From positions 61,610,659-61,674,658 of the forward strand of contig CM049313.1 of NCBI GenBank assembly GCA_026874595.1: DNA of 64,000 nt, given 5' to 3'. A program made the position numbers and the translations under genes. This DNA is from Sipunculus nudus (lineage: Eukaryota; Annelida; Sipuncula; Golfingiida; Sipunculidae). This document shows, piece by piece, positions 12,588 through 23,871 of the stretch. Numbering within the stretch: the first letter of the stretch is position 1; every line of letters starts with the position of its first letter. The notes beneath the pieces were generated by a model. It was not told where the DNA came from. It saw nothing but the letters and a program-made list of their open reading frames with translations, and made no database searches.

Positions 12588-13830
12588 TATTAAAAAATTA
12601 GTTATGTTTAAAAATACTCAAATTCTATGTATAAAATACATGACCTATTATTATAATTCCTCATGGTAATCGAATAAAAATACACACACATGAATAACTT
12701 TATTATTAATGTATGCAAGTTCTTATTTTTAATCAAAGAATTACAAAATAGATGTTAAGCTTCGCAAACTTAACCATTTATATCCAGAGCTGATATCGTT
12801 TTAGACACGTTGACAAAATTCATGAACTATCTGTAGACTTTCAGAATTAGATATGAACCGTCGGTTTACTGTTGCGATGCTTCTACTCCTAACGCAGACA
12901 TATACAGAGTAATATCAGTTCGGGATGAGTCCAGGAATAATAATGTGTCCTATTGTCCCTTCTGTCCTGTATGACGACCACGTTTATGTCTCTACTATCA
13001 CTCGTTCTAAATGGATAGCATTTGGTACATGCAAGTCACAGACTGTTATTAATTTCCTTATACCCGTCATAATCCGGTTTGTTGAGTGACTATGGTTCGG
13101 TATTCCTCGGGTGACTGTTGTTTTCTTGTACGTAGACATGTTTTAGTGTAAAACACTGAGACTGCCACTAAATAATATTTGTGAATTTTAGACTCGTATG
13201 TATTTATGGGGAGTCCTGGTTAGCGTCATGCTTTCGGTAATGAATGATTGGCTTGCTGACATAATTACCGCCGCGCGTTATTCCATGGCGTTATCTGCCT
13301 CTACGGGTCCAGTCTTTGCGAAACTCTCTTCACAGTCAACGTCGCACTTTGGAAGTGCCAAATCGGATGTCGCAAGTCAGATTTCGGTACATTCTAGAAT
13401 CCTGGCGTCGCAGGTCGGATATTGGAAGGGTGTACCGCTAGTGTTAGGGAGCAGCATTTTGTATAAGAATTGTGAGAATAATATATCGCATGGTCATCAT
13501 AAACGATAAACAATCTTTTAAGGAGTTAAAAGTAAACTTGAACTATGAGGTAACAAAAAATCTGACATTTTATTCACGATATATTGAACATGGAAGTAAT
13601 ACTTAAGATCCATCTTAATACACATGAAGAGATTATACTGAAAAATCCAAGTACATCTATATTTGTTTCTTCCATTTCCGTCATGTGCCAGACGTGAACG
13701 GATTCCGATATGTCGTTCTCCTTTGCATGGTAGGAATTATGGCATGATGGTTTATCTGTGATGAATTGGAAGTGATCCTTGCGCATTCTTGCATTGGTTA
13801 TTCGGAATCGTCTCGTGTGTATCCGTTGTG
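11405..13830. other. Non-coding stretch with a compound microsatellite
   Basis: No supported gene. An imperfect palindrome sits near 11890-11926 (tggtaaacacag ... tgtctgtttacca). A 103-codon frame at 13198-13509 is Ser-rich and unrecognised. The CpG content is moderate. Confidence 0.4.
12507..12584. repeat. (TA)n(GA)n compound microsatellite
   Basis: About 44 bp of alternating TA passes directly into about 34 bp of alternating GA. Confidence 0.95.
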
Positions 13831-13832
13831 AC

Positions 13833-13856
13833 TTTTTTTTTTTTTTTTTTTTTTTT
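13833..13856. repeat. Poly(T) tract
   Basis: About 24 consecutive T. It lies directly before the 32-bp minisatellite and could be the remnant of a reverse-strand poly(A) tail, though no body of a retroelement was recognised. Confidence 0.9.
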
Positions 13857-13859
13857 GCC

Positions 13860-14480
13860 TTTGATGTATGCCTTAATATTGTGGGTTTGCGCAGGACGTA
13901 TGATCATGGGGATCCGTACGTACTTATTGTATGCCTGGGTATTGTTGATTCGGCTTTGCTGTATATATACCTTAATGCCGTGGATTCAAATTTGATCTGG
14001 TTATTGTTGATTCGTGTACACAGCGTATGCCTGAATTATGGGGATTTATGGTCTTGGCGCTTGCCTGCAAGGGTGTTTTGGGTTTCATCTTCGGTGAATG
14101 TCTGGATATTGTTTATTCGCCCGGAAAATGTAGATTCGGACATGGAGTTTATGCCTTGATATTGTGGATTCGCACGTGGGGCCTGTATGCCTGAATATTG
14201 CAGATTTGTACATATATAGTGTATACCTGCATGGTCTCTGTGGAGTCGTACTTGGTGTATGCCTGGATTTCGCAGGTTCTTTTCTGGTATAACATTTTTG
14301 GATTCATACAGTCTACATGCCTGGATGTTGTGGATTCGTTCTTGGTCTATCCCTGGATATTGTGGATTCGTTCTTGGTCTATCCCTGTATATTGTGGATT
14401 CGTACTTGCATATATGTCTGTGTTTGAGTTGTACACTTTGTGTATCTCTGGATATAACGTTTATCTGTTTTCATTTTTAT
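13860..14480. repeat. Degenerate minisatellite of about 32 bp
   Basis: The unit 'cctggatattgtggattcg' plus 'ttcttggtctat' is repeated. The two best copies are exactly 32 bp apart (14344 and 14376), and increasingly diverged copies extend left to about 13865. All three plus-strand frames give repetitive pseudo-peptides (Cys/Gly/Phe/Val-rich), which accounts for the overlapping open frames here. A stray piece of the unit recurs near 15300. Confidence 0.75.
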
Positions 14481-16005
14481 AGATATTGCGGATTCTTATG
14501 GTTACTGTAGTCTATTCCATGGGATATAATGCATGCCGAGGTTCGAGGCGAATTGCTTTACTGTTTGATTGTGTCTTGATAAGTTTCTTTGCCATGAACA
14601 TTGCAATAGTAAATAAAAACAGCAAGTCAGAGGGAACGGATATTAACATTCGAGAACCAGGCAAACTATATGCACTGGCCTGTGTCAGTACATTTAACTG
14701 GGTCCATGTAATGAAAGTTAGATGTTTTTTGCGCACTGGTTAGTAAAATATGCATGTTCTTGTAGGAGGACATGTGTCAAATTAATATTCATCAACGTTT
14801 TCATTAGACCAGTACAAGGTTCCAACTCTGCAACACTCCTCCGTATCCGCATGATATATATGCAAATTATTCCTGAATCCTTGCAAAGAGACTTAAACCT
14901 ACCGAAGTTTAAAGAAAAAACAACAACGAATGCTTCATGTTGTATTATTTTTGTGTAATATTTTTATGTAAACAAAATATTAAGTATATTTGGACTTTGG
15001 CAAATGTAGAATTTATCACCTTGATAGTTTAAGTACGATAAATTGTGTTGAGCGGCTGTACTTTGCCGTTTGAAGTTAGTTTTGAAACGAGTGATATATG
15101 TTAAAAAAATTCACTATAGTAAATTAAGACTCCTAACATGCATGAGTTAAATACATATATAGATCTCTCTGTCGTGAAGTTTGTATACATAAGCAGCAAA
15201 TGGTTAAAAGGGTATACTAAGTTATATTTTTAATTTTAAAACCTCATGCTTTTTTTATATCAAGCTTCATAAGTTTTTGTAAATTCTAAAGTAAAATGCC
15301 TGAATTATGGGGATGCCTGCTGCTTACACATGCATATCCGATGTCTGGGACGTATCATTTGTATAAAAAGCGTGAGTTGAGGGAAAACATCTCGCCATAG
15401 CTTCCGGGATTCCGAGTAAGGCATGGCATTTCGAAACCACTTGCTTTTTGTTTTCTTAATTCTGAGTAATATAATCCACTTCATATTCAGCGTGCCCAAC
15501 CATCATCAGATAAACACTGTGTGTGGGAATGGTATTTTGAATTATCGATGTCGCCCAAGATATATACATAATCTGCCAAAATGCCGGATTCAAACATTGA
15601 GCGTGATTTTATTATTTTGTATACTTGTATACAACGATTGATTTATAAACCATCATAGAGATGTAAGAATTACGTTTGCATGCATACGTCATGTGATTGA
15701 ACTTGGGCAAGGCGTGTTATTTGGACATGGCCTTAGTTTTAGGCAGCTAAATACTGAAATTTTACAAGAAGCAATGTATATACTTTGGGTTCATATTAGG
15801 CTAGACATAAAAATATTTTCATATGACATACAAATTGCAATTATATTCTTATTTAAAATGACAAAGACAACAAGTGTACCAAGAGAAAAAGGTTCAAACC
15901 AGCTAGAACCCAAAAGTGTACTTCAAAGTGGGCTCAGTGGGGAACCTTTTATAATTTAAAGCTGATGAAGTCTATCGGTTAACGTTCTATAACCCTATAA
16001 CTATA
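14481..16005. other. Non-coding stretch, no gene seen
   Basis: Short frames at 14486-14743, 15423-15641 and 15693-15959 lack splice signals, motifs or protein-like composition. Confidence 0.4.
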
Positions 16006-16008
16006 ACT

Positions 16009-16100
<92 letters not shown>
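16006..16100. repeat. (TA)n array, left flank of an inverted-repeat element
   Basis: About 95 bp of TA dinucleotides with one interruption, ending exactly at the first base of the inverted-repeat element that starts at 16101. Confidence 0.95.
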
Positions 16101-16103
<3 letters not shown>

Positions 16104-17772
16104 AAGGCCCAGATCGCGATCTGGACGGATCTTAGATCTGTCCAGCCCAAATTGCGATCGCAGTTCAGGCCGGCCCAAACTGCGAACGCAATTCAGGCTG
16201 GCCAGATCTTAGATCTGTCCAGCCCAGATTGCGATCGTAGTTTAGTCAAGCAAGACTGTGATCCTGTCTTTCTTGCTTCAGGATCGCAATCTTGGTTGAC
16301 AGATCTGTCCAGCCTAGATTACAATCCTAAACTTGACCAGCCCATATTGCGATTCATGCTTTTTACTATCACAAGAGTGAAACATTGGATGTTTTACCAT
16401 CTTATTTGGTATTGCATGGTACCATTTCCCCATAATAAATACAATTATAATACAAAAAGGCACTTCTCACTCCTTCCTATCACAGGAGTGAAACATGGGA
16501 TGTTTCAACAACTTATTTAGTTTTGCATGGTACCATTTCTCCATATTAAATACAACTATAGGCCTAATACATATAGGTTCATGAAAAAAATGCTACTTCT
16601 TGAAAAAGGTAAAAAAAGAAACAATTTTAGGCAGTTGCTAAAATGCAAAGCCCATGTAAGTCATCATGCAATCCCAAGTCATTATTTTAAAATTAACCTT
16701 GAGGCTATCATCTAAATATTATACTTTCATCTATCATGTATCTTTTAAAAATTCAATATTTTTTATAAACTTTACTAGTATGTAATATATATATATATAT
16801 ATATTTGTTACCAGTAGTTGTTCTGCTTTACTCATTGGATTTTGTCTGATTAATTAGTTACTATTCATGGTGCCTGGAATCCTGTGATCTTTCCATGTGC
16901 TTAAATAAACTGACTGATATGATTCATAACTATAGCAAGCTATATTTAAATATAAATTGTTGTGTTCTTTGATTCATGTTTTTATAATACCGTTCACAAA
17001 ATTTGTCTACTATAAACATGAAAAACATAACAAGTGCATAACCATGTATTTTTATGAGTGCATTGGATAATATACAATCACTGGGTTACATGCAACAAAG
17101 TGGCCCTATTTTGTAACATACTCTTGAAGGGTTATAGACCATTTCATGATCTTTAATGACAGAAGTCATATTTCAAACTCAAATCATTGAGATACTGTTT
17201 GATACCTTGTATACCTCTTTGTTTAGTGCAATCCCTTGTAACATGAATGAACAGTATTTCAGATCCACTTTTTATGCTACTTTTATTATGCCCTTATTGA
17301 AAATGCTTCAAAAATAAGTTCTTTTTCTCGAGATGCTTACAGTGTTAATTTTTAAAACATAAAATTTTAGCAGAGAAACATGTACAGAGATCCATATTGT
17401 TTATTGGTGCCCTTGTAGACTTCCAAAGGGGAAAAGTGTGTTGATGGAGCACACTTCAAGAACTGGTGCAACCGCCATTTTTAAGGCTGAACAGATTGGT
17501 GCCAACCAACTACTATTAACTGCATGCCTATGTGTAGTATAATTGTATTTATTATGGATAAACATGCAATACTAAATGAGTCGGTAAAACATTCAATGTT
17601 TCACTCCTGTGATAGTAAAAGCATGGATCGCAATATGGGCTGGTCAAGTTTAGGATTGTAATCTAGGCTGGACAGATCTAAGATCTGTCCAGCCCAGATT
17701 GCGATCGCCATTTGGGCTAGCCTGACCTGCGATCGCAATTAGATCCGTCCAAATCGCAATCTGGGCCTTGAC
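16101..17772. mobile_element. Non-autonomous inverted-repeat element, 1.67 kb
   Basis: The left end begins gtcaaggcccagat and the right end finishes atctgggccttgac, perfect reverse complements. The inverted repeats extend about 185-290 bp inward (16101-16390 against 17590-17772). The match includes an inner block with 'actatcacaagagtgaaaca' on the left and its reverse complement near 17600 on the right. Both arms contain iterated subterminal units built on 'agatctgtccagcccagatt' plus 'gcgatcg', with extra units on the left arm. Inside, a segment of about 117 bp is tandemly duplicated (about 16370 and 16484). No transposase frame is present. Both ends abut long TA arrays, which suggests insertion into a TA microsatellite and hides the target duplication. 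The superfamily cannot be assigned. Confidence 0.8.

Positions 17773-17840
<68 letters not shown>
17773..17840. repeat. (TA)n array, right flank of an inverted-repeat element
   Basis: TA dinucleotides directly adjoin the right end of the 16101-17772 element after a short 'atatgtgt'. Confidence 0.95.
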
Positions 17841-17843
<3 letters not shown>

Positions 17844-20351
17844 GGCACACCATGCATGTAACGCTAAGATGCATGTTTTGGAAACTATGCTTGGTTATGG
17901 CTGGCAAACACTTGACAAACCCTTTTGAAATTCAAATGCTTTAGATTGATTTTGCATGCAAGTGGCTATGACACTTTCAAAGTCTGACAAGTTGGCTTGC
18001 ATGGGAATTCACTGAGAGGGGCTTTTTAACATCAACTGTTCTCCACTTTTTTTTTTTTTTTTCCGACAACTTACTGATAAGGATGCGTTTTCGTTATTGT
18101 ACTCAGTGATAACCTAATATGGCTTTTTAGAGATTTGTAAATTTAACTCAAAGTTTATGTTATACTAAGTATCGGTGCATGGCGGATCAAGGATTTTGTT
18201 ATAGAGGCGGCACAGCTGCTTCAAAGGTTTGATTTTTATATACTTGGCTCAGCGTCTTCGTTATAAGGAATGTTTTTTCAACAAAATAATATAGGTCATA
18301 TTCCAGTTTTCTTTGTGACCTTACCTTATGGCATTTATCAAAATCTACGATAAAAGGACATATAAATCCTAAATCAATTTAAAATTTGAAATAAGTGAAT
18401 TCAATCAATTTTTAATAAACTCACTATATCTCACTCATCAACATAGTGAAAATTTAATAGGTTACATAGCTTGTAAAGATTTTGCGATACTACTTATAGA
18501 ACAGTTATAGAAATAACTAAAAGTTGCGGCCATATGAAGTATGCAAGACAGCAGAAATAAAATAATAAATAAAAATGCGAACGCTAAAGGCGGGGGGGGG
18601 GGGGCACAGGCGGAACGTGCATGTGATGCATACTTTACATACTCTTTCATTTTTGATCTGTGAGATATCTTACTGCTTCTGTGGCCATCTTTCATTCAAT
18701 CTTTATATCATTTTAAATGCATTTGTTAAAACTTTCATTTTAAGGTAATAATATTGATCGTCAAAACAAGGTTTGGAATGTTGTTTGAAAAAAAAAATAT
18801 TATTTTTCCGCAAATACGATATTGTTCTTTAAAGATGGATATTTTTGCCAGGTTGTATGTTAAAACTATACCACAAATTTCCCTATAATTAACTTTCTGG
18901 AAAGTTTCCAGGTGACACAAATATACATGTACTTCTTATGAAAGAAAACAGGTTGCGAGATAGGATTATTACACATATTTAGCCATAATCCCGAGTCCGG
19001 ATTCCCATCAAAACCAAAACTGAATGGGATCATCCTGTTTCAAGAAGAAAAATGCCCACACGACGTTTCATGAAACCTTCTAAGTAATCCTGCTAACGGC
19101 AAAAATAAACCACCCCTTCCGTAAACAAACTAATAAAGGCTTAACCCCATAATTCAAGGAATACATTTATACACACACACACATATATATAATTACATAC
19201 TTAACAATAATGTAACATACACTACATAAAAACATACATTAAACAATAATGTTATTTGCCAAGGTAGAAGAAATTGCTTAAGGCGTTTGTTGTATTATCT
19301 TTGATAATATATATGGCACTGTATTAACACCATACTATGCATTTCCTGTATAATTTTTTTCTTAATAATTAAATATTTAGGGCTAACATGTAGACGGGAA
19401 AGCTGAGACCAAATTAGATACAATTGAGTAAAATGTACTCCCCCAAAAAAAGGAAAATGTTTGTGGGAACTGTTAATCGATAATACAAAATTCTTTCATA
19501 AAAATAAAAACATAATTCTACACTGAAGCTTGAAGAATGCCACTCGTTCCTGGTTAAGTTTTTTTTTCGCACATGGAAGTGACTTGCAAATTTGCATATT
19601 TAAGTATTTGTTCTTGTTTTGATTGTTGTTTACATGGACTTGGAATTATAAATGACACTTTTCTTATGCTTTTCTTCATTCAGTTTAGCCAGTGTACGGT
19701 GATAATTAACGAATGGTTGATTAGGAGGGAAAAACTGGGACGCTCCTGACCTTTATAAATTAAATATATATTGTTGCTTGTGTTGTAATAGTTTTTTGTT
19801 GTTGTTCACGTTGCCCATGACAGCATTTGGGACTTTTCAAGTGTAAAAAGCGGTAGACTGAGCTTAAAGTGATTTTTCATGACAAAACATTATTTTACTG
19901 GGAACTTGGTGTCATTGGGGGTATTTCAAGTGCACTTTAAGGGAGCTCAGCTATATCAAGTGAGCATCCCATACTAATTTGACCATAAAACTAGCCATGC
20001 GACCAGCGTCAGTCCTACCCGCGCTCTCTTGTTTCCTCTGTTTATGCATGTACACTGGCTTGTATATCATTATCACCGCTTTCACCTATGTGTACTGCTT
20101 GGTGTATGATTGTGAAAATACGAGCGTACTTTGATTGTAGGACCTGGAGCGTGTAGAGTCGTTTTCAGCTGTCTCCGAGTGTGACACATGACATTCATGT
20201 CGGCACTTCGTCATCCGGAGCTGACATGATGAGACCTTCCTGGTCAAAAGTGAAATTTTAAACCACAACCCATATTTAGCAGACAATTGCCTGGGCGCTG
20301 CTTCAATTGACCGCTTTGTAGCCGCATATAGATCATATGACGGAGAGTGAT

Positions 20352-20355
<4 letters not shown>
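17841..20355. other. Non-coding stretch with short dispersed repeats
   Basis: No gene supported. A G-run occurs at about 18593-18604 within a 'ggcgg...cacaggcgg' context. Together with 'ggcggatcaaggatttt' at about 18182 it looks like part of the G-run dispersed repeat seen at 31.3, 34.7 and 37.2 kb. Otherwise AT-rich. Confidence 0.4.
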
Positions 20356-20414
<59 letters not shown>

Positions 20415-20463
20415 ATAATATTTATATATTTTAAATTTATATAAAAATTTATTTACATACATA

Positions 20464-20505
<42 letters not shown>
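20356..20505. repeat. Two (TA)n arrays with (TG)n between
   Basis: TA tracts at about 20356-20400 and 20468-20505 are separated by a short TG tract (20401-20414) and AT-rich sequence. Confidence 0.95.
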
Positions 20506-20511
<6 letters not shown>

Positions 20512-20572
20512 GAGACAGTTTAGTGCCAGAGTATGGGATTGAGGACTATTAAGGACTGAATGACGAAGAATA

Positions 20573-20683
20573 TTGAATAACCTTCCAGAATCAATAAAAG
20601 CTTCACTGGGACTGCACTTTTATAAACAGGCACTCAAGCAATATTTACTTCAGATTCAGTCTGATCATACTGTTTTATCATAG
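20573..20683 (+). pseudogene. LINE reverse-transcriptase C-terminal remnant
   Basis: The frame ending at TAG 20681-20683 reads N-N-L-P-E-S-I-K, then S-L-G-L-H-F-Y-K, then L-K-Q-Y-L. This matches the conserved end of CR1/Jockey-type non-LTR retrotransposon ORF2 (W-N-x-L-P-x-x-I ... S-L-x-x-F-K-x-x-L-K-x-Y-L). Upstream the frame is interrupted within a few dozen codons, and no reverse-transcriptase core is present, so this is a 5'-truncated, decayed copy. Such truncation is typical of LINE insertions. Confidence 0.6.
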
Positions 20684-20851
20684 AATATTTTATGCTTTTA
20701 ACTATTCATGCCATGCACCTTAGTTATCTTGAAATTTACTTTTTTCATAAACATCAGTATAATTGTTAATTTTATAGCTCCATTTTTTAGCAGTTGATTA
20801 TCATTATATATTTCTGTTTGAAAGAGCTTGATGTTATGCACGATGTAACTG

Positions 20852-21205
20852 TTTTAGCTAAGCTGACTGAAAGTCATCTGAGCTATAGCGATCTCTCTTT
20901 GTCCGACTCTCTGTCTGTCCGTTAACAGGGCACAAATCATAACTACTTGACCCTAGAAATTCTAACTGAACATCAAGGGAGATCAATAATAAATCTCCAC
21001 GGACACCTGAAATTTTGTCACTGTGACCGAGCTATATTCTCTCAGTGACGAGCCTGTATTGTGCACCCAGAATAGTGAAAAAAATGACCAAAAAAGCTAG
21101 AGTATATCAATAACTGACACACTGAGTGCCATTAATATTTCCATGCATATTGATTATAGACAGTTTCATTAGTCCTGTAGACTGGTGGTGCCACCTGCAT
21201 TTTTT
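20852..21205 (+). repeat. Dispersed repeat 'family A' copy, hairpin end on the left
   Basis: It begins ttttagct and forms a near-perfect terminal hairpin (20855-20885; 14-nt arms around GAA). It then runs through a 'tgtccg...ctgtctgtccgttaac' segment, a 'gtcactgtgacc' segment, and ends at a 'ggtggtgccacctgc' motif. The same order occurs at 39144-39745 and, reverse-complemented, at 48475-49520. No coding capacity. Confidence 0.7.
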
Positions 21206-21308
21206 AAATTTTACATGATTTTGAGTACTCTGGAAATCATTCTACCAAAGTTTTTTATACATCTATTTTTTAATGTATTCAATTGCAATATAAATATTAT
21301 TCTCTTAA

Positions 21309-21420
21309 AAGTGCGGGGAGGGGGGGGGTAATTAAATTGATCATTCCCCTCCCTCACCCCTTGCCAAAAGTGGGGGTATACTAGTATATACCCCGATCCC
21401 CCTATATTGACGGCCCTCAG
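21309..21420. repeat. G/C-run low-complexity repeat
   Basis: A short G run, then pyrimidine-rich 'cattcccctccctcacccct' and a small palindrome 'gggggtatactagtatataccccg'-like segment (21373-21397). It may belong to the same G-run dispersed repeat class seen elsewhere in the window. Confidence 0.35.
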
Positions 21421-21633
21421 ACAAATCCAATGATTTTCCTCCGCGATAAAGTTTCCGATGATGACTTTGACGCTGATAGTTCAGTGTGGTCGGTGAATTC
21501 GTTTAAATTATTTCCGAAAGATGGCGCGCTGGACAGGGAAACTGTTTTCTCACCAGCTGTTCTCATGGTATTGGTTCTCTCTATGTGTATCGTGCGAGCT
21601 CTTGTTTTCAAATTTTTTCTGCTCAGTGAATGA
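21421..21633 (+). CDS. Possible terminal exon encoding a membrane helix (weak)
   Basis: An acceptor-like 'ggccctcag' ends at 21420. An open frame follows, with ATG at 21430 and TGA at 21631-21633. The encoded part has an acidic stretch (SDDDFDADSS) and then a strongly hydrophobic segment starting FSPAVLMVLVLSM, with a short tail, like a tail-anchored or single-pass protein. AATAAA follows at 21794-21799. No upstream partner exon was found, and the acceptor's pyrimidine tract is mediocre, so this could be chance. Confidence 0.22.
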   Translation, partial: TNPMIFLRDKVSDDDFDADSSVWSVNSFKLFPKDGALDRETVFSPAVLMVLVLSMCIVRALVFKFFLLSE

Positions 21634-22021
21634 ATTATACGCTTGTGGCGGTGATTAAAAAAAAACACCATGATTTACCGGCGCGGACTCCTGAGGGGGA
21701 TATTAACCTTTGATATCGTACATCATGTGCAAAACTTATAAAATCCCCGCGTCTCAGGCCAAGCATACGAGTTCATTTAATTATTAAAATTTGAATAAAA
21801 AAATTATAAATGACTTCGTTTGTTTCATCTTTCTTTTCCAGGGACTCTAACCTTCAAACCTTAACAGTTAACAGAAATAATGGTTTTTAATGTTGAAAAT
21901 GAGTTCTTTTAATGTTTAAAAAGTTCGAATTTTTATATGAACTGTTATTTACAATCCCGAGACAATGGCGAGGGGGTTCACTTCCTCCCCGATGATTATC
22001 TTGTATTGAAAGATCCTCCCT

Positions 22022-22067
22022 CCCCCCCCCCCCCCCCCCCCCAACCCCCCCCCCCCCCCCCCCCCCC
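22022..22067. repeat. Poly(C) tract
   Basis: About 46 bp of C broken once by AA. A tract like this is prone to assembly and base-calling error. It generates a Gly-run pseudo-frame on the minus strand (21887-22300). Confidence 0.95.
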
Positions 22068-22484
22068 AAGGCAGGGGCTATTTTATTTGTTATAAAGCAA
22101 AATGTGTCTAGGGATCTGCTTTTATTTTGACAGAAAGCCATGTTTTTTCTGCCCACTGTTGCACCGCGCTTCGCCTGTGGTGGGCAATCTGACTCTCTTG
22201 CAGCACCATCTATATTAACCGTTTCTAACGCCAGATGGCGCCAAAGCATGAAGTTTTCCTGCCGCGGCTTGCACCTGCAACGTGACAAAAATACTGCCAA
22301 CTTATGAGGTTCAATCTAGTTCTAACTCCAAAAGTATGATATTCCGTTTCTGTTCTAATATGATAACCGATTAGTTTATTTAATTTGCTAATATATACAC
22401 GCCGTGATACTCACGGGAGTTCCATCAGAAACTCATTAGACGGATCAGAGAAATAGACATTTAAATGTGCCGAAGACCATATTA

Positions 22485-22816
22485 GGCCAAAATAAAAAAA
22501 AGGTATGGTTCTCAGGCACTTTTTTCAGAAATCAATGCGGGCGGGCGCTTTTTTTATTTTATATTTTTGGTATGTTTCGATAAAATGTCAAATGATAAGG
22601 GAAAAGCATGAAAATAACAGTTTTATTTTGCTAAATAAGTAAAAGCACTACAAAACAAAGGAAATTGTTGGTTTTATCTTCTTGAAAGAAATGTCGGAGC
22701 GGAGGCAGCTCAAAATTGGAAAGTTTTTATTGAAAATCAAAATACAAAGTTTTGTTGCTGGGGGTTTAAAATTGATGCGGGCGGTGCCTGAGAACCATAC
22801 CTTTAATTTTTTGGCC
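22485..22816. mobile_element. PIF/Harbinger-like MITE, 332 bp
   Basis: Both ends carry ggccaaaa in inverted orientation, with an inner inverted block 'aggtatggttctcaggcac' against 'gtgcctgagaaccatacct'. The element is flanked by TTA on both sides (22482-22484 and 22817-22819), a 3-bp duplication typical of PIF/Harbinger transposons. There is no coding frame. A diverged relative of the same length lies at 44525-44862. Confidence 0.75.
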
Positions 22817-22947
22817 TTACTCCGTTTTTGTTTAGATTACGCCTACATAGCTTGAACAATCGTCAGGGTCCAGCATTAGTTGTTATTATCAAAAATGGTG
22901 AATTGACTAATGCTCCAGTAAAGAAGTGTGAAAAATGAGCCAAACTC

Positions 22948-22985
22948 GTTTCCACCTTTTCTTATATTCTGTTTCAGGTATGTAT
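22948..22985 (+). promoter_or_regulatory. Abutting splice acceptor and donor (ratchet-site candidate)
   Basis: A pyrimidine-rich tract 'ccttttcttatattctgttt' leads into CAG at 22975-22977 and is followed at once by gtatgtataa from 22978. A strong 3' splice site directly joined to a strong 5' splice site is the hallmark of recursive (zero-length exon) splicing, described in long introns of Drosophila and vertebrates. A branch-point-like 'tgactaat' lies about 65 nt upstream. An ordinary exon ending or starting here, or chance, remains possible. Confidence 0.35.
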
Positions 22986-23471
22986 AATAACGATTTCGAA
23001 ATTCGTATATCTTCTCCTGTCATACACTGATTATTCCTTTGTGAAAAAAAAAATTAAAAAATTAAATAATCTGAACACGTGGAATTAAACTTGCGGCTTT
23101 GATGATATTTTCAATGAACATTTTATAAGGTTGAAAAAATATTTTATTTTGCTTAACAATTTGTTTCCATCTAATTGCCAGAAAGGTAACTAATTTAAAA
23201 CGTAATGAGAGCTCTAAGACTTGTAAACATAGAGGAATTAGAGGTTTAATTATAGCTAAATTAAAGTTATATTATAGCTGTCTTAAACTTCGCAGCATTA
23301 CTTTATTTCTGGTTAAACTCAATGCGAATTCTGAAAATGACCTGTTCCCCTGAATGCTCTATTCCATTTGACCAAATCTATAAACCACAATCTAGAAAGA
23401 CATTAAAAAGGTGTGCGCATGTTTTTCTTTGTAGTCATAAAAAGTTGATTTAGTTTTACACAAGGTTTTGT
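22986..23471. other. AT-rich non-coding stretch
   Basis: No coding or repeat structure recognised. Confidence 0.4.
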
Positions 23472-23660
23472 TTATATAATTGTACGACCTGAGGATAACA
23501 AGAGGCCTGTGTTTTGTATCCTTCTGTAATTTGCGGGTGAGGGCGCGTTCATCCTCTCAGCGTTTATCCGGCTTCTACTCAAAAGATACGGATCTAACCC
23601 ACCAAACTTTCTCCGCAGGTAAATTCCCACCTTGAAACTGTCCTCAGGGTACTTCTCCAT
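23472..23660 (-). CDS. Small unrecognised frame, divergent pair member
   Basis: The minus-strand ATG at 23660-23658 has an excellent context (A at -3, G at +4), and the frame runs 62 codons to TAA. The first residues read M-E-K-Y-P-E-D-S-F-K. After that Lys codon there is a possible donor AAG|gtggga, so it could also be a short first exon. The region is CpG-rich for this window. A second frame starts on the opposite strand 40-60 bp away (23700), so a small bidirectional promoter is conceivable. No family was recognised and no RNA evidence is available. Confidence 0.18.
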   Translation of the reverse strand: MEKYPEDSFKVGIYLRRKFGGLDPYLLSRSRINAERMNAPSPANYRRIQNTGLLLSSGRTII

Positions 23661-23871
23661 CGTATTTCCGTGTCCGATTTAAACGCTGACCTCGCAAAAA
23701 TGTCGAAACCTCTCACTGGGGCTGTCATTTTGCGTACAGACCAAAAAGTGGATGTCGCAGGTCGCATGGCGGAATTAAGGGTATTAGTCGCTGGTATTGA
23801 TAAGTTTTTGTTATTATATTCAGTGTGCAGTACCGCAAGACGAAATAATTAACACTATAGTATATATGATT

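Noticed and set aside
13198-13509. 103-codon Ser-rich frame
   Set aside because: No motif, no clear start context or splice signals, and no poly(A) signal soon after. Kept only as a note.
13779-14482. Overlapping plus-strand frames with repeated Cys/Gly/Phe-rich peptides
   Set aside because: They are translations of the 32-bp minisatellite. All three frames are open in parts because the unit lacks stops, not because of coding selection.
15987-16178. Minus-strand frame with a long Tyr-Ile run, and a similar one at 17650-17907
   Set aside because: Both read through (TA)n arrays.
21887-22300. 137-codon minus frame with a Gly run
   Set aside because: Held open by the poly(C) tract. The non-repeat part shows no recognisable domain.
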